Shown here piece after piece: positions 1 through 5,141 of a DNA stretch of 9,509 nt. The stretch comes from JAMCRM01 sp041685075 (GTDB lineage Bacteria > Acidobacteriota > Terriglobia > Bryobacterales > Bryobacteraceae). The position numbers and the translations under genes were made by a program. Below the pieces are notes generated by a model. That model was not told the origin of the DNA. It did no database searches and saw only the letters and a program-made list of their open reading frames with translations. The number at the start of each line of letters is the position of its first letter. The first letter of the stretch is position 1. The stretch lies in NCBI GenBank assembly GCA_041685075.1, contig JAWLGN010000213.1, positions 1 through 9,509 of the forward strand. The letters run 5' to 3'.

Positions 1-100
1 CGGCGGACGGCTGGGCGGCCACAGTCTTGCTGGGGGACTCTCCCCCACAAGCGGCCAGCAGCGCCGCGGCGGCAACGGGGACGATCAATCGGATCTGCAT
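1..100 (-). CDS. Lipoprotein, probable RND efflux periplasmic adaptor (N-terminal fragment)
   Basis: Only the first 33 codons lie in the window; the rest runs off the left edge. They encode a lipoprotein signal peptide: MQIR, a hydrophobic core rich in Val/Ala/Leu, then the lipobox Leu-Ala-Ala-Cys with the lipidated Cys at residue 18, followed by Gly-Gly-Glu and a Ser/Pro/Ala-rich linker. The ATG follows the stop codon of the TolC-family gene with one base between, so the two genes are almost certainly co-transcribed. A GGAGG at 113-117 lies 12 bases upstream, inside the end of that gene. Membrane-fusion (adaptor) subunits of RND pumps are often such lipoproteins encoded next to a TolC-like channel, which is the reason for the call. 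The adaptor domains are not visible, so another exported lipoprotein is possible. The lipoprotein nature is secure; the function is inferred from context. Confidence 0.7.
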   Translation of the reverse strand, partial: MQIRLIVPVAAAALLAACGGESPSKTVAAQPSA

Positions 101-101
101 T

Positions 102-1442
102 TCAGTTCAAGACCTCCGAATCGGGATTCAATGTGCCGGCCGCGTACTCCAGCATGGCGGCGGCGATGCGCTGGTCGTGTACGGCGGCGAGATACCTGGT
201 TTTGCTCTCGAGCACCGCGGTCTGGGTGCGCAGCAGGTCTGTAACGTTGCTGAGGCCGGCCTCGTAGCGGTTCTGCGTGATCCGCAGGCTCTCCTCGGCT
301 TCGGCCATGGCGGCCCGGGCCACCTCGATGCGCTGCTGGGCGGCGCGCAGGTCGGCCCAGGCGCGGCGCACCTGGAGGCGGGCGCCGGAGCCGGCGCGTT
401 CCTGCTCGGCCTCGGCGCGGCGCAGTGCGTGGCCGGCCTCGCGGATGCGGGCCTTATCGGCGAAACCGTTGAACAGGTTCCATTTCAGCGAAATGGCCGC
501 CAGCCAGTTGGTGCCGGCGCCGCTCCAGAAACGGCGGCGGTCGGCCTCCCACGCCGCCCGCACTCCTACCTGCGGCAGCAGCGCGGCGCGGGCGGAGTCG
601 GCCTGCACGCGGGCCAGAGAGGCGGCCAGGCGCGACTCGCGCGTCTCGGGCCGGTTGTCCACCGCCTGGCGTTCGTAGTCGGGCAGGTCGAGATCCGGCA
701 AATCCAGCGGCTCCAGCCGGGAGGCCAGGTCGAGCCGCGTGTCGAGCGGTTGCCCCAGAACATCGTTCAACGCCGCGCGGGCCACGTCGAGATCGGCGGC
801 GCGGCGGATCTGCTGCTCGTTGACCGCCGCCAGGTGCACCCGAATGGAGAGCACGTCCGCGTCGGTGGACATACCCGCCGCACGCACCGTTTCGGCGCGC
901 CGCAGGTCGGCCTCGGCCGAACGCATGGCTTCCCGCGCGGTGGCCAGGCTTTCGGCACTCAGCAGCGCGCCGTAGTAGGCCCGCACGACGCCGGCGATGA
1001 CGTCCAGTTCCGCACGCCGCCGCTCTTCGCCCGACAGGCTGTGCACCAGGCGCGCGGAGCGCACGGCGTTGCGCGTCTGGCCGGCGTCGTAGACCACCTG
1101 GTCCAGGGTGAGCTGCGATTGAAAGTTGTTGATGGCATCCGGGCGGTTCAGCGCTCCGATTTCGAAGTTACCCGGCCCGAAACGCTGCTGCGTAAGCAGG
1201 GTGCTGAAGACGAATACCGGGTTATCGCTGCGAACGAAGGACTCCGAGAAATTGAGCTTGGGCAGATACCCGCTCTGGGCCTGGGCGATGCGCGCTCGGG
1301 CGGCCTCGACTCCCGCCGACGACGCCTCCAGGCTCTTGTTCCCGCCCAGCGCCGCGCGGACCGCGTCCCTCAACGTCAGGGGTGATTCCTGGGCCCACAG
1401 CGGCGCCAGTGCCAGGCTGAGGATTGCGATGAAGGGTTTCAT
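102..1442 (-). CDS. TolC-family outer-membrane efflux protein
   Basis: This 446-residue protein has the length and layout of TolC-family channels, which trimerise into an outer-membrane barrel plus periplasmic tunnel and export drugs, metals or other solutes with an inner-membrane pump. It starts with a Sec signal peptide (MKPFIAILSLALAPLWA, cleavage probably near residue 17). Two pseudo-repeats follow, rich in Ala/Arg/Glu/Gln coiled-coil helix. Typical family segments are LTLRDAVRAAL near residue 22, the strand-forming stretch LTLDQVVYDAGQ near 111 and its second-repeat counterpart ISLKWNLFNGF near 317, each followed by a long helix. A third familiar segment, RYEAGLSNVTDLL, lies near residue 393. 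The start at 1442 gives a proper signal peptide, but I see no clear Shine-Dalgarno sequence before it. The next gene downstream is an adaptor-like lipoprotein, consistent with an efflux operon. The substrate cannot be told from the sequence. Confidence 0.93.
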   Translation of the reverse strand: MKPFIAILSLALAPLWAQESPLTLRDAVRAALGGNKSLEASSAGVEAARARIAQAQSGYLPKLNFSESFVRSDNPVFVFSTLLTQQRFGPGNFEIGALNRPDAINNFQSQLTLDQVVYDAGQTRNAVRSARLVHSLSGEERRRAELDVIAGVVRAYYGALLSAESLATAREAMRSAEADLRRAETVRAAGMSTDADVLSIRVHLAAVNEQQIRRAADLDVARAALNDVLGQPLDTRLDLASRLEPLDLPDLDLPDYERQAVDNRPETRESRLAASLARVQADSARAALLPQVGVRAAWEADRRRFWSGAGTNWLAAISLKWNLFNGFADKARIREAGHALRRAEAEQERAGSGARLQVRRAWADLRAAQQRIEVARAAMAEAEESLRITQNRYEAGLSNVTDLLRTQTAVLESKTRYLAAVHDQRIAAAMLEYAAGTLNPDSEVLN

Positions 1443-1548
1443 AACGTTTTATGATTCTGGCTCTGAGATGCCGGGTGCAGCCGAAGGTTACAGGGCGCGG
1501 GGGTGTCACCTTCGCCGCGGGATTGCATCATGGAAGCAGGAAGCAATC
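1443..1548. promoter_or_regulatory. Divergent intergenic region between efflux and OsmC genes
   Basis: These 106 bases separate the divergent TolC-family and OsmC genes and should hold promoters for both. On the plus strand TATGAT (1450-1455) resembles a -10 box. The nearest -35-like hexamer, TTGCGA at 1424-1429, is 20 bases away, which is too far for a standard promoter. On the minus strand an AT-rich run just before the TolC start (CATAAAACGTT read on that strand) could hold a -10, but no -35 is evident. I see no strong inverted repeat. The promoter assignments are weak; the divergent layout itself is certain. Confidence 0.35.
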
Positions 1549-1956
1549 ATGGAAATTACGGTGCAACATCTCGGTGGCGTGCAGTTCGCGGTCAACGCGC
1601 GCGGCCATCGGATTATTTCGGACCAACCGGTGGAGAACTCCGGTATGGACGGCGGCATGACGCCGCCCGAGCTGCTGCTGGCGTCGTTGGGGACCTGCGC
1701 CGGGTTCTATGCGGCCCAGTATCTCAAGACGCGGTCGCTGCCAACCGAGGGTTTGGAAATCAAGGTCACGGCCGAGAAGGAGTTGAGGCCGGCGCGCATG
1801 GCCCGATTCCGCATTCACGTGAAGGCGCCGGAAGTGGACGCGTCGCACCTGCCGGGATTGGAGCGGGCGGTGAAACTCTGCCTGGTGCACAACACGCTGC
1901 TCCACGCGCCCGTGATCGAGACGGTGGTGGAGACCGCCGCCGCGGCGAAAGCCTGA
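1549..1956 (+). CDS. OsmC/Ohr-family protein, probable thiol peroxidase
   Basis: This 135-residue cytoplasmic protein belongs to the OsmC/Ohr family, whose members reduce organic or inorganic hydroperoxides through a cysteine pair in a dimer. The landmarks are visible: Glu41 in the segment TPPELLLASLGTC, the presumed peroxidatic Cys50 at the start of a long helix, and the second Cys111 in AVKLCLVHNTLL. Length matches the short OsmC-like subgroup. The frame is open upstream to 1126, but that is antisense to the TolC-family gene. The ATG at 1549 is chosen because AGGAAG (1538-1543) sits five bases before it and because family homology begins there. It lies 41 bases upstream of an ECF sigma gene on the same strand, so it may be co-transcribed with a stress regulator. 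Which hydroperoxide it acts on is not determinable, and some family members have no proven peroxidase activity. Confidence 0.9.
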   Translation: MEITVQHLGGVQFAVNARGHRIISDQPVENSGMDGGMTPPELLLASLGTCAGFYAAQYLKTRSLPTEGLEIKVTAEKELRPARMARFRIHVKAPEVDASHLPGLERAVKLCLVHNTLLHAPVIETVVETAAAAKA

Positions 1957-1984
1957 CGGCGGGCGGGCCGGCACGCGCCGCAGG

Positions 1985-1990
1985 CTACAA
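1985..1990 (+). promoter_or_regulatory. -10-like hexamer TACAAT before the sigma gene
   Basis: TACAAT matches the bacterial -10 consensus at five of six positions and ends seven bases before the GTG start of the sigma gene. That is the usual distance from a -10 to the transcription start, so transcription from here would give an mRNA beginning at or next to the start codon. No TTGACA-like -35 is visible 16-18 bases upstream, where the sequence is almost pure GC. No good Shine-Dalgarno sequence precedes the GTG either. Confidence 0.4.
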
Positions 1991-1997
1991 TCGTAGC

Positions 1998-2642
1998 GTG
2001 GAGCGCGAAACCGAAGTCGAACTGGCGCGCCAACTGCTGGCCGGGAATCCAACGGCGTTTGACCGCTTTGTGGAGCATTTTCGCTCCAAGATCTTTCAAT
2101 ATTCCTGGATGATGTGCGGCCATCGCGAGGACGCCGAGGAGGTGGCGCAGGAGACGCTGCTCAAGGTCTTCGAGAACTTCGAGCAGTTGCGGGAACCGGA
2201 GCGCGTGCGCTCCTGGGTCTTCCGTATCGCCAAGAACGCCTGCCTCATGAAGCGGCGCAAGAGCGTTTTCGCGCCGGCGCAGGAGTTGTCGCTCGACGAG
2301 CTGATGCCGGTGCGGCACGGCGACGGCGAGCAGGTGAAGATCGAGATTGCCGACTGGTCCGGGCTGCCGGACCGCGAAGTGCTGCGCGCCGAGTTGCGCG
2401 ATGTATTGCAGCGGGCCATGGCGGAGCTGCCGGAGATCTACCGCTCCGTCATCCTGCTGCGTGACGTGGAGGAGCTCTCCACGGAGGAAACGGCGCAGGT
2501 GCTGGAAGTGAGCACGGACGTGGTGAAGACGCGGCTGCACCGTGCGCGGCTGGCGGTGCGGCAGACGCTGGACCGGTACCTGCGCCGCGTGGCCGCGAAT
2601 GGGGGAGAAGGAAATGGCACACGAACACGGCAATTGCAGTGA
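1998..2642 (+). CDS. ECF-type RNA polymerase sigma factor (sigma-70 family)
   Basis: This 214-residue alternative sigma factor would direct RNA polymerase to a dedicated promoter set. Sigma-2 covers about residues 17-90, with the core-binding and -10-recognition segment DAEEVAQETLLKVFENF at 45-61 and RSWVFRIAKNACLMKRRKS at 71-89. A linker of about 45 residues rich in acidic positions follows. Sigma-4 lies at about 137-195, with ELPEIYRSVILLRDVEELS and a helix-turn-helix ending in KTRLHRARLAV. The frame is open far upstream over the OsmC gene, but homology begins only at about VERETEVELARQLL, so the GTG at 1998 is chosen; it lacks a clear Shine-Dalgarno sequence. The 3' end overlaps the anti-sigma gene by 29 bases, the classic arrangement for an ECF sigma and its inhibitor. 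The exact ECF group cannot be assigned here; the region-2 wording does not look like the SigR group. Confidence 0.93.
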   Translation: MERETEVELARQLLAGNPTAFDRFVEHFRSKIFQYSWMMCGHREDAEEVAQETLLKVFENFEQLREPERVRSWVFRIAKNACLMKRRKSVFAPAQELSLDELMPVRHGDGEQVKIEIADWSGLPDREVLRAELRDVLQRAMAELPEIYRSVILLRDVEELSTEETAQVLEVSTDVVKTRLHRARLAVRQTLDRYLRRVAANGGEGNGTRTRQLQ

Positions 2643-2889
2643 AATCTTCGCCATGCTCTCCGCGTATCTCGACCTGGAGCTGCCGCCGGAGACCTGCCGG
2701 GAGATCGAAGAGCACCTGGCCGGCTGCCCCCCGTGCATCGAGTTCGTCGAGAGTCTGCGTAAAACCGTGGACCTCTGCCGGCACTACGAGCCCGCGGAGA
2801 CGCCGGCGCCCCTGGCCGAAGATGCCCGGCGGGATCTCATGGCGGCGTACCACCGCATGCTCGAGGCGGGCGGCCGCTCCGCCGTGTGA
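2614..2889 (+). CDS. Zinc-binding (ZAS/zf-HC2) soluble anti-sigma factor
   Basis: This 91-residue protein would bind and hold the upstream ECF sigma factor. It contains the ZAS signature His34-x3-Cys38-x2-Cys41 within EEHLAGCPPC, preceded by Cys8. The Cys8-x25-His34 spacing equals, from memory, the Cys11/His37/Cys41/Cys44 zinc site of the redox-sensing anti-sigma RsrA. Cys28 and Cys55 are additional thiols. There is no hydrophobic segment long enough to span a membrane, so it should be cytosolic, unlike the many membrane-anchored anti-sigma factors. The ATG at 2614 is preferred because GGAG (2604-2607) lies six bases before it; an in-frame ATG at 2599 would add five residues. The 29-base overlap with the sigma gene implies translational coupling. 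The anti-sigma role is strongly supported by context and motif. Redox sensing is inference, since some ZAS proteins do not respond to redox. Confidence 0.88.
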   Translation: MAHEHGNCSEIFAMLSAYLDLELPPETCREIEEHLAGCPPCIEFVESLRKTVDLCRHYEPAETPAPLAEDARRDLMAAYHRMLEAGGRSAV

Positions 2890-2899
2890 CCCCGGTCAC
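2886..2899. repeat. 14-base dyad (GTGACC-CC-GGTCAC)
   Basis: A perfect six-base inverted repeat with a two-base centre overlaps the anti-sigma stop codon and lies 36 bases before the polyferredoxin start. The two-base centre is too short for a stable RNA hairpin loop unless outer pairs open, and no T-run follows, so it does not look like a terminator. A protein-binding dyad is possible, but so is chance in GC-rich DNA. Confidence 0.3.
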
Positions 2900-2935
2900 T
2901 GCCCTTGGGCGGCGCCGCGAGTAGTGTGGAACTGA

Positions 2936-3982
2936 ATGCCCCAGGCGCTACAGGCTCCACCCCGGGTGAAGAAACCGCTGCGCCGCAGGCGCGCCCCGGA
3001 TCGCTCGCAACTCCTGCGGCGAGGATTCCAAGCAGCGTTTCTGTTCTTGAACCTGTGGATCGGGGTCGAGTTCCTCCTGTTCGTGCGGTTCCATGAAACC
3101 GGAGGGGCCACCACCTGGGTGCCCAGGCCTGCGGGAGTGGAAGGCTGGCTGCCCATCGCCTCCCTCATGAACCTGAAGGCCTGGCTGCTGACCGGGGAGA
3201 TCCCCCTGCGGCATCCCGCCGGCATGTTCCTGATCTCGGCCTTCCTCGCCATTGCCTTCTTCTTTCGCAAGAGCTTCTGTAGTTGGCTGTGCCCCATCGG
3301 CACGGTATCGGAGTGGCTGTGGCGGCTGGGACAGCAAACCTTCGGGCGCAATTTCCGCCTGCCGCGCAAGGTGGATATCCCGCTGCGCGGGCTGAAGTAC
3401 CTGCTGTTGGGCCTCTTCCTTTATGCCGTACTCTCCATGCCGGTGGCGGGTATCCGGGCCTTCCTGGATGGTCCCTATGGCATGGTGGCGGACGTGAAGA
3501 TGCTCAACTTCTTCCGCTTCATGAGCATCACGACCGCCGTGACCCTGGGGGTGCTGGTGCTGCTCTCGGTGTTCGTGCAGAACTTCTGGTGCCGCTATCT
3601 CTGCCCCTACGGAGCCATGCTGGGGATCGTGGCGCTCGTCAGCCCCGCGCGTATCCGGCGAGACCCGGAGGCGTGCATCGACTGCGCCAAGTGCAGCCGC
3701 GAGTGCCCGTCGCAGCTCCCCGTGGACAGGCTGGTGACCATCCAATCGGCCGAGTGTACCGCCTGCATGCAGTGTGTGGCGGTCTGCCCGGCCGAGGGCG
3801 CCCTGGCCATGGGGCTGCCGCGCCGGCGCCGCCTGCCCGCCTGGGCGCTGGCCGCGGGGATCGCGGTGATTTTCCTGGGCGTCTACGGCTGGGCGCGGTG
3901 GAGCGGCCACTGGACCACCAATGTCCCCACCGAGGTCTACTTCGACCTGATCCCCCGGGCTCACGAATTCGGCCATCCGTAA
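2936..3982 (+). CDS. Membrane polyferredoxin, NapH/NosR-like 4Fe-4S protein
   Basis: This 348-residue inner-membrane iron-sulfur protein probably passes electrons across or along the membrane. The N-terminus is very basic (residues 10-29), then hydrophobic segments lie near 31-52, 95-112, 155-172, 197-216 and 301-320. Two CxxxCP motifs follow membrane segments, Cys115/Cys119 and Cys219/Cys223, as in the NapH, NosR and CcoG group. Two classical 4Fe-4S sites follow: Cys247/250/253/257 and Cys274/277/280/284. A short periplasmic or cytoplasmic tail ends in EFGHP. No FMN-binding or copper-chaperone domain is present, so it is neither full NosR nor CcoG, and no nitrate-reductase genes adjoin it. 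It starts 46 bases after the anti-sigma gene on the same strand and could be in that operon. Only a weak GGA (2928-2930) precedes the ATG. The electron donor and acceptor are unknown. Confidence 0.88.
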   Translation: MPQALQAPPRVKKPLRRRRAPDRSQLLRRGFQAAFLFLNLWIGVEFLLFVRFHETGGATTWVPRPAGVEGWLPIASLMNLKAWLLTGEIPLRHPAGMFLISAFLAIAFFFRKSFCSWLCPIGTVSEWLWRLGQQTFGRNFRLPRKVDIPLRGLKYLLLGLFLYAVLSMPVAGIRAFLDGPYGMVADVKMLNFFRFMSITTAVTLGVLVLLSVFVQNFWCRYLCPYGAMLGIVALVSPARIRRDPEACIDCAKCSRECPSQLPVDRLVTIQSAECTACMQCVAVCPAEGALAMGLPRRRRLPAWALAAGIAVIFLGVYGWARWSGHWTTNVPTEVYFDLIPRAHEFGHP

Positions 3983-4004
3983 AGACTCCGTAAATCTTCG
4001 TAAA
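3976..4004 (+). repeat. Three helically phased TCCGTAAA direct repeats (candidate operator)
   Basis: TCCGTAAA occurs at 3976-3983 and 3987-3994, with the near copy TTCGTAAA at 3997-4004. The CGTAAA cores start 11 and 10 bases apart, about one DNA turn, so all three would face one side of the helix. The first copy includes the polyferredoxin stop codon. An AT-rich stretch (4005-4026) follows, unlike the surrounding GC-rich DNA, and the glycine-zipper gene begins at 4075. Direct repeats at one-turn spacing are typical of binding sites for OmpR/PhoB-type regulators. The assignment as an operator is inference. Confidence 0.4.
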
Positions 4005-4074
4005 GTTCAGAAATTTAAAGGCTTAAGCGGCAACGGCGGAATCCCTCGGCGCGTAACATCCGGTGGAGGGAGTC

Positions 4075-4557
4075 ATGAGACGAGAGATCATCATTGCAGG
4101 GTTTGCTGTTTTGTCCGCCGTGGCGATAGCGGGATGGATGCGCACGCCCAACCCGCAGGCGGCGCAACCGGCTCCCGCCTATGGGTCCGCTTTTGGCACC
4201 GCGCCCGTGATGTACGTTCCGGTGCAACCGGTATTGGCGCAACCCGTCGCGGCACAGCCGGCGGTTCAAGTGGTTCAGGCGCCTCGAGCGGTTGAGGCGT
4301 CGCGGGTGGTGAGGGCGGCTGCCCGGCAGCCCGCGCCCGCGCGCCGTGTTGTGGCGGCGCAACCGGCGGTCCGCACCGCCCCCGTCGAGGTGAAACGAAC
4401 CCGCCCCACCAGCCACTCTGTGGCTATCGTGGCGGGCGGCGCCGGCGCCGGTGCGGCCATCGGAGCTTTGGCCGGCGGCGGTAAAGGCGCGGCGATCAGT
4501 GCTTTGGCCGGCGGCGCAGGTGGGTTTGTATACGACCGTTTGACGCGCAAGCGCTGA
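4075..4557 (+). CDS. Glycine-zipper membrane-anchored protein, first tandem copy
   Basis: This 160-residue protein of unknown function has three parts. Residues 1-22 form a signal-anchor or uncleaved signal (MRRE, then a hydrophobic core ending in AGWM). Residues 25-112 are a low-complexity linker rich in Pro, Ala, Gln, Val and Arg. Residues 113-155 form a glycine zipper with repeated GxxxG/AxxxG spacing (AGAGAAIGALAGGGKGAA), ending in VYDRLTRKR. Glycine zippers pack helices tightly in membranes and occur in small envelope proteins. The ATG at 4075 is chosen because a strong GGAGGGAG lies at 4065-4072; an in-frame GTG at 4063 would fall within that site. A paralogue follows immediately, with the zipper nearly identical and the linker diverged. 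The phased repeats upstream may control it. The envelope location is inferred; no biochemical role is claimed. Confidence 0.8.
   Translation: MRREIIIAGFAVLSAVAIAGWMRTPNPQAAQPAPAYGSAFGTAPVMYVPVQPVLAQPVAAQPAVQVVQAPRAVEASRVVRAAARQPAPARRVVAAQPAVRTAPVEVKRTRPTSHSVAIVAGGAGAGAAIGALAGGGKGAAISALAGGAGGFVYDRLTRKR
4411..4538 (+). repeat. Glycine-zipper coding repeat, copy 1
   Basis: This 128-base segment encodes the glycine zipper of the first tandem protein. It aligns without gaps to 4976-5103. By hand count 99 of 128 bases and 38 of 43 encoded residues match, with many differences at third codon positions. This is an old gene duplication, not a recent copy. Confidence 0.8.
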
Positions 4558-4651
4558 TCGGCCTGCTATACTGCCGCTGCTTGCAACACACGTGTTATCC
4601 GACCGGCTCGCGCGTACGTTATGGCACGCAGATTGCCCCTATATAAGCGTG
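4558..4651 (+). promoter_or_regulatory. Intergenic region with -10-like boxes before second glycine-zipper gene
   Basis: Two -10-like hexamers lie in these 94 bases. TATACT (4567-4572) has a TTGACG at 4540-4545, but the 21-base spacer is too long for a standard promoter. TATATA (4640-4645) ends six bases before the ATG at 4652 and could give a leaderless message. Between them AACAC-AC-GTGTT (4585-4596) is a short perfect inverted repeat that could be an operator. No terminator is visible after the first gene, so read-through is also possible. Confidence 0.35.
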
Positions 4652-5140
4652 ATGATGACGCCAACTCTCAAGAAGGCATTGCTTATCTGCGGGTTCGCGC
4701 TGTTGGCGGTGGTGGCGGTGCTCGGCTGGGTGCGTAAAACTACCATCGAGCCGGCAGGTCCTACATACTTCAACCCGCCGGAGACAGCGGGTACCGGAAC
4801 GATTGACGAAACCCCGGTGGTGCATGCGCCCTCGCCGTTCGGCACGAGCGGCGAGGCTCCGGCTGCTCAGCCGGCCCAAGCGGAACAGGCCGCCGCGGCG
4901 GCGCCTGCCGCTACCCGTCATACCACCAGCGCGCCCGCCCCGCGGACGCGGGTGGTGGAGAAGCGGCGGCCCAAGAGCCATTCGGCCGCTATCGTGGCCG
5001 GAAGCGCCGGTGCGGGTGCGGCCATTGGGGCCCTCGCCGGCGGCGGCAAGGGTGCGGCCATCGGCGCGATTGCCGGCGGCGCCGGCGGCCTGGTCTACGA
5101 CCGCGCTACGGCCAAGAAGAAGGTGGTAGTGCGGGAGTAA
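4652..5140 (+). CDS. Glycine-zipper membrane-anchored protein, second tandem copy
   Basis: This 162-residue paralogue of the preceding protein keeps the same plan. It has a basic start (MMTPTLKKA), a hydrophobic anchor to about residue 27 (ending near LGWVRK), and a linker of about 80 residues rich in Pro, Ala, Thr and Glu. A glycine zipper occupies residues 109-151 and a charged tail ends in KKKVVVRE. Two adjacent ATGs (4652 and 4655) are equally possible starts and neither has a Shine-Dalgarno sequence. An in-frame GTG at 4592 would put 20 extra polar residues before the anchor, so it is not preferred. A TATATA hexamer six bases upstream hints at leaderless translation. The gene ends one base from the convergent YkgJ-family gene, with no room for a terminator. 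Function is unknown; membrane anchoring and helix packing are inferred from composition. Confidence 0.78.
   Translation: MMTPTLKKALLICGFALLAVVAVLGWVRKTTIEPAGPTYFNPPETAGTGTIDETPVVHAPSPFGTSGEAPAAQPAQAEQAAAAAPAATRHTTSAPAPRTRVVEKRRPKSHSAAIVAGSAGAGAAIGALAGGGKGAAIGAIAGGAGGLVYDRATAKKKVVVRE
4976..5103 (+). repeat. Glycine-zipper coding repeat, copy 2
   Basis: This is the second copy of the zipper-coding segment and matches 4411-4538 over its full length without gaps. The encoded residues differ at five positions, all small or aliphatic exchanges apart from one Leu/Phe change, so the fold-determining glycine pattern is kept. Confidence 0.8.
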
Positions 5141-5141
5141 T

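Noticed and set aside
27..1385. Long plus-strand open frame (452 codons) opposite the TolC-family gene
   Set aside because: It is antisense to a clear TolC-family gene, with Gly/Ala/Arg/His-rich composition typical of shadow frames in GC-rich DNA and no recognisable domain.
1126..1548. N-terminal extension of the OsmC protein
   Set aside because: The extension is antisense to the TolC-family gene and has no family match; the ATG at 1549 has a well-placed Shine-Dalgarno sequence.
1503..1997. N-terminal extension of the sigma factor over the OsmC gene
   Set aside because: It is a different reading frame of the OsmC gene with shadow-like composition; sigma-factor homology begins near the GTG at 1998.
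2886..2899. Terminator after the anti-sigma gene
   Set aside because: The inverted repeat has a two-base centre and no following T-run, so it is kept only as a possible protein-binding dyad.
2948..3976. Minus-strand frame (342 codons) opposite the polyferredoxin
   Set aside because: The opposite strand has ordered cysteine motifs and membrane segments; this frame has no domain and is rich in His, Gln and Gly.
4592..4651. Upstream GTG start for the second glycine-zipper protein
   Set aside because: It would place 20 polar and charged residues before the membrane anchor, unlike the first copy, and would put the start inside the putative promoter region.
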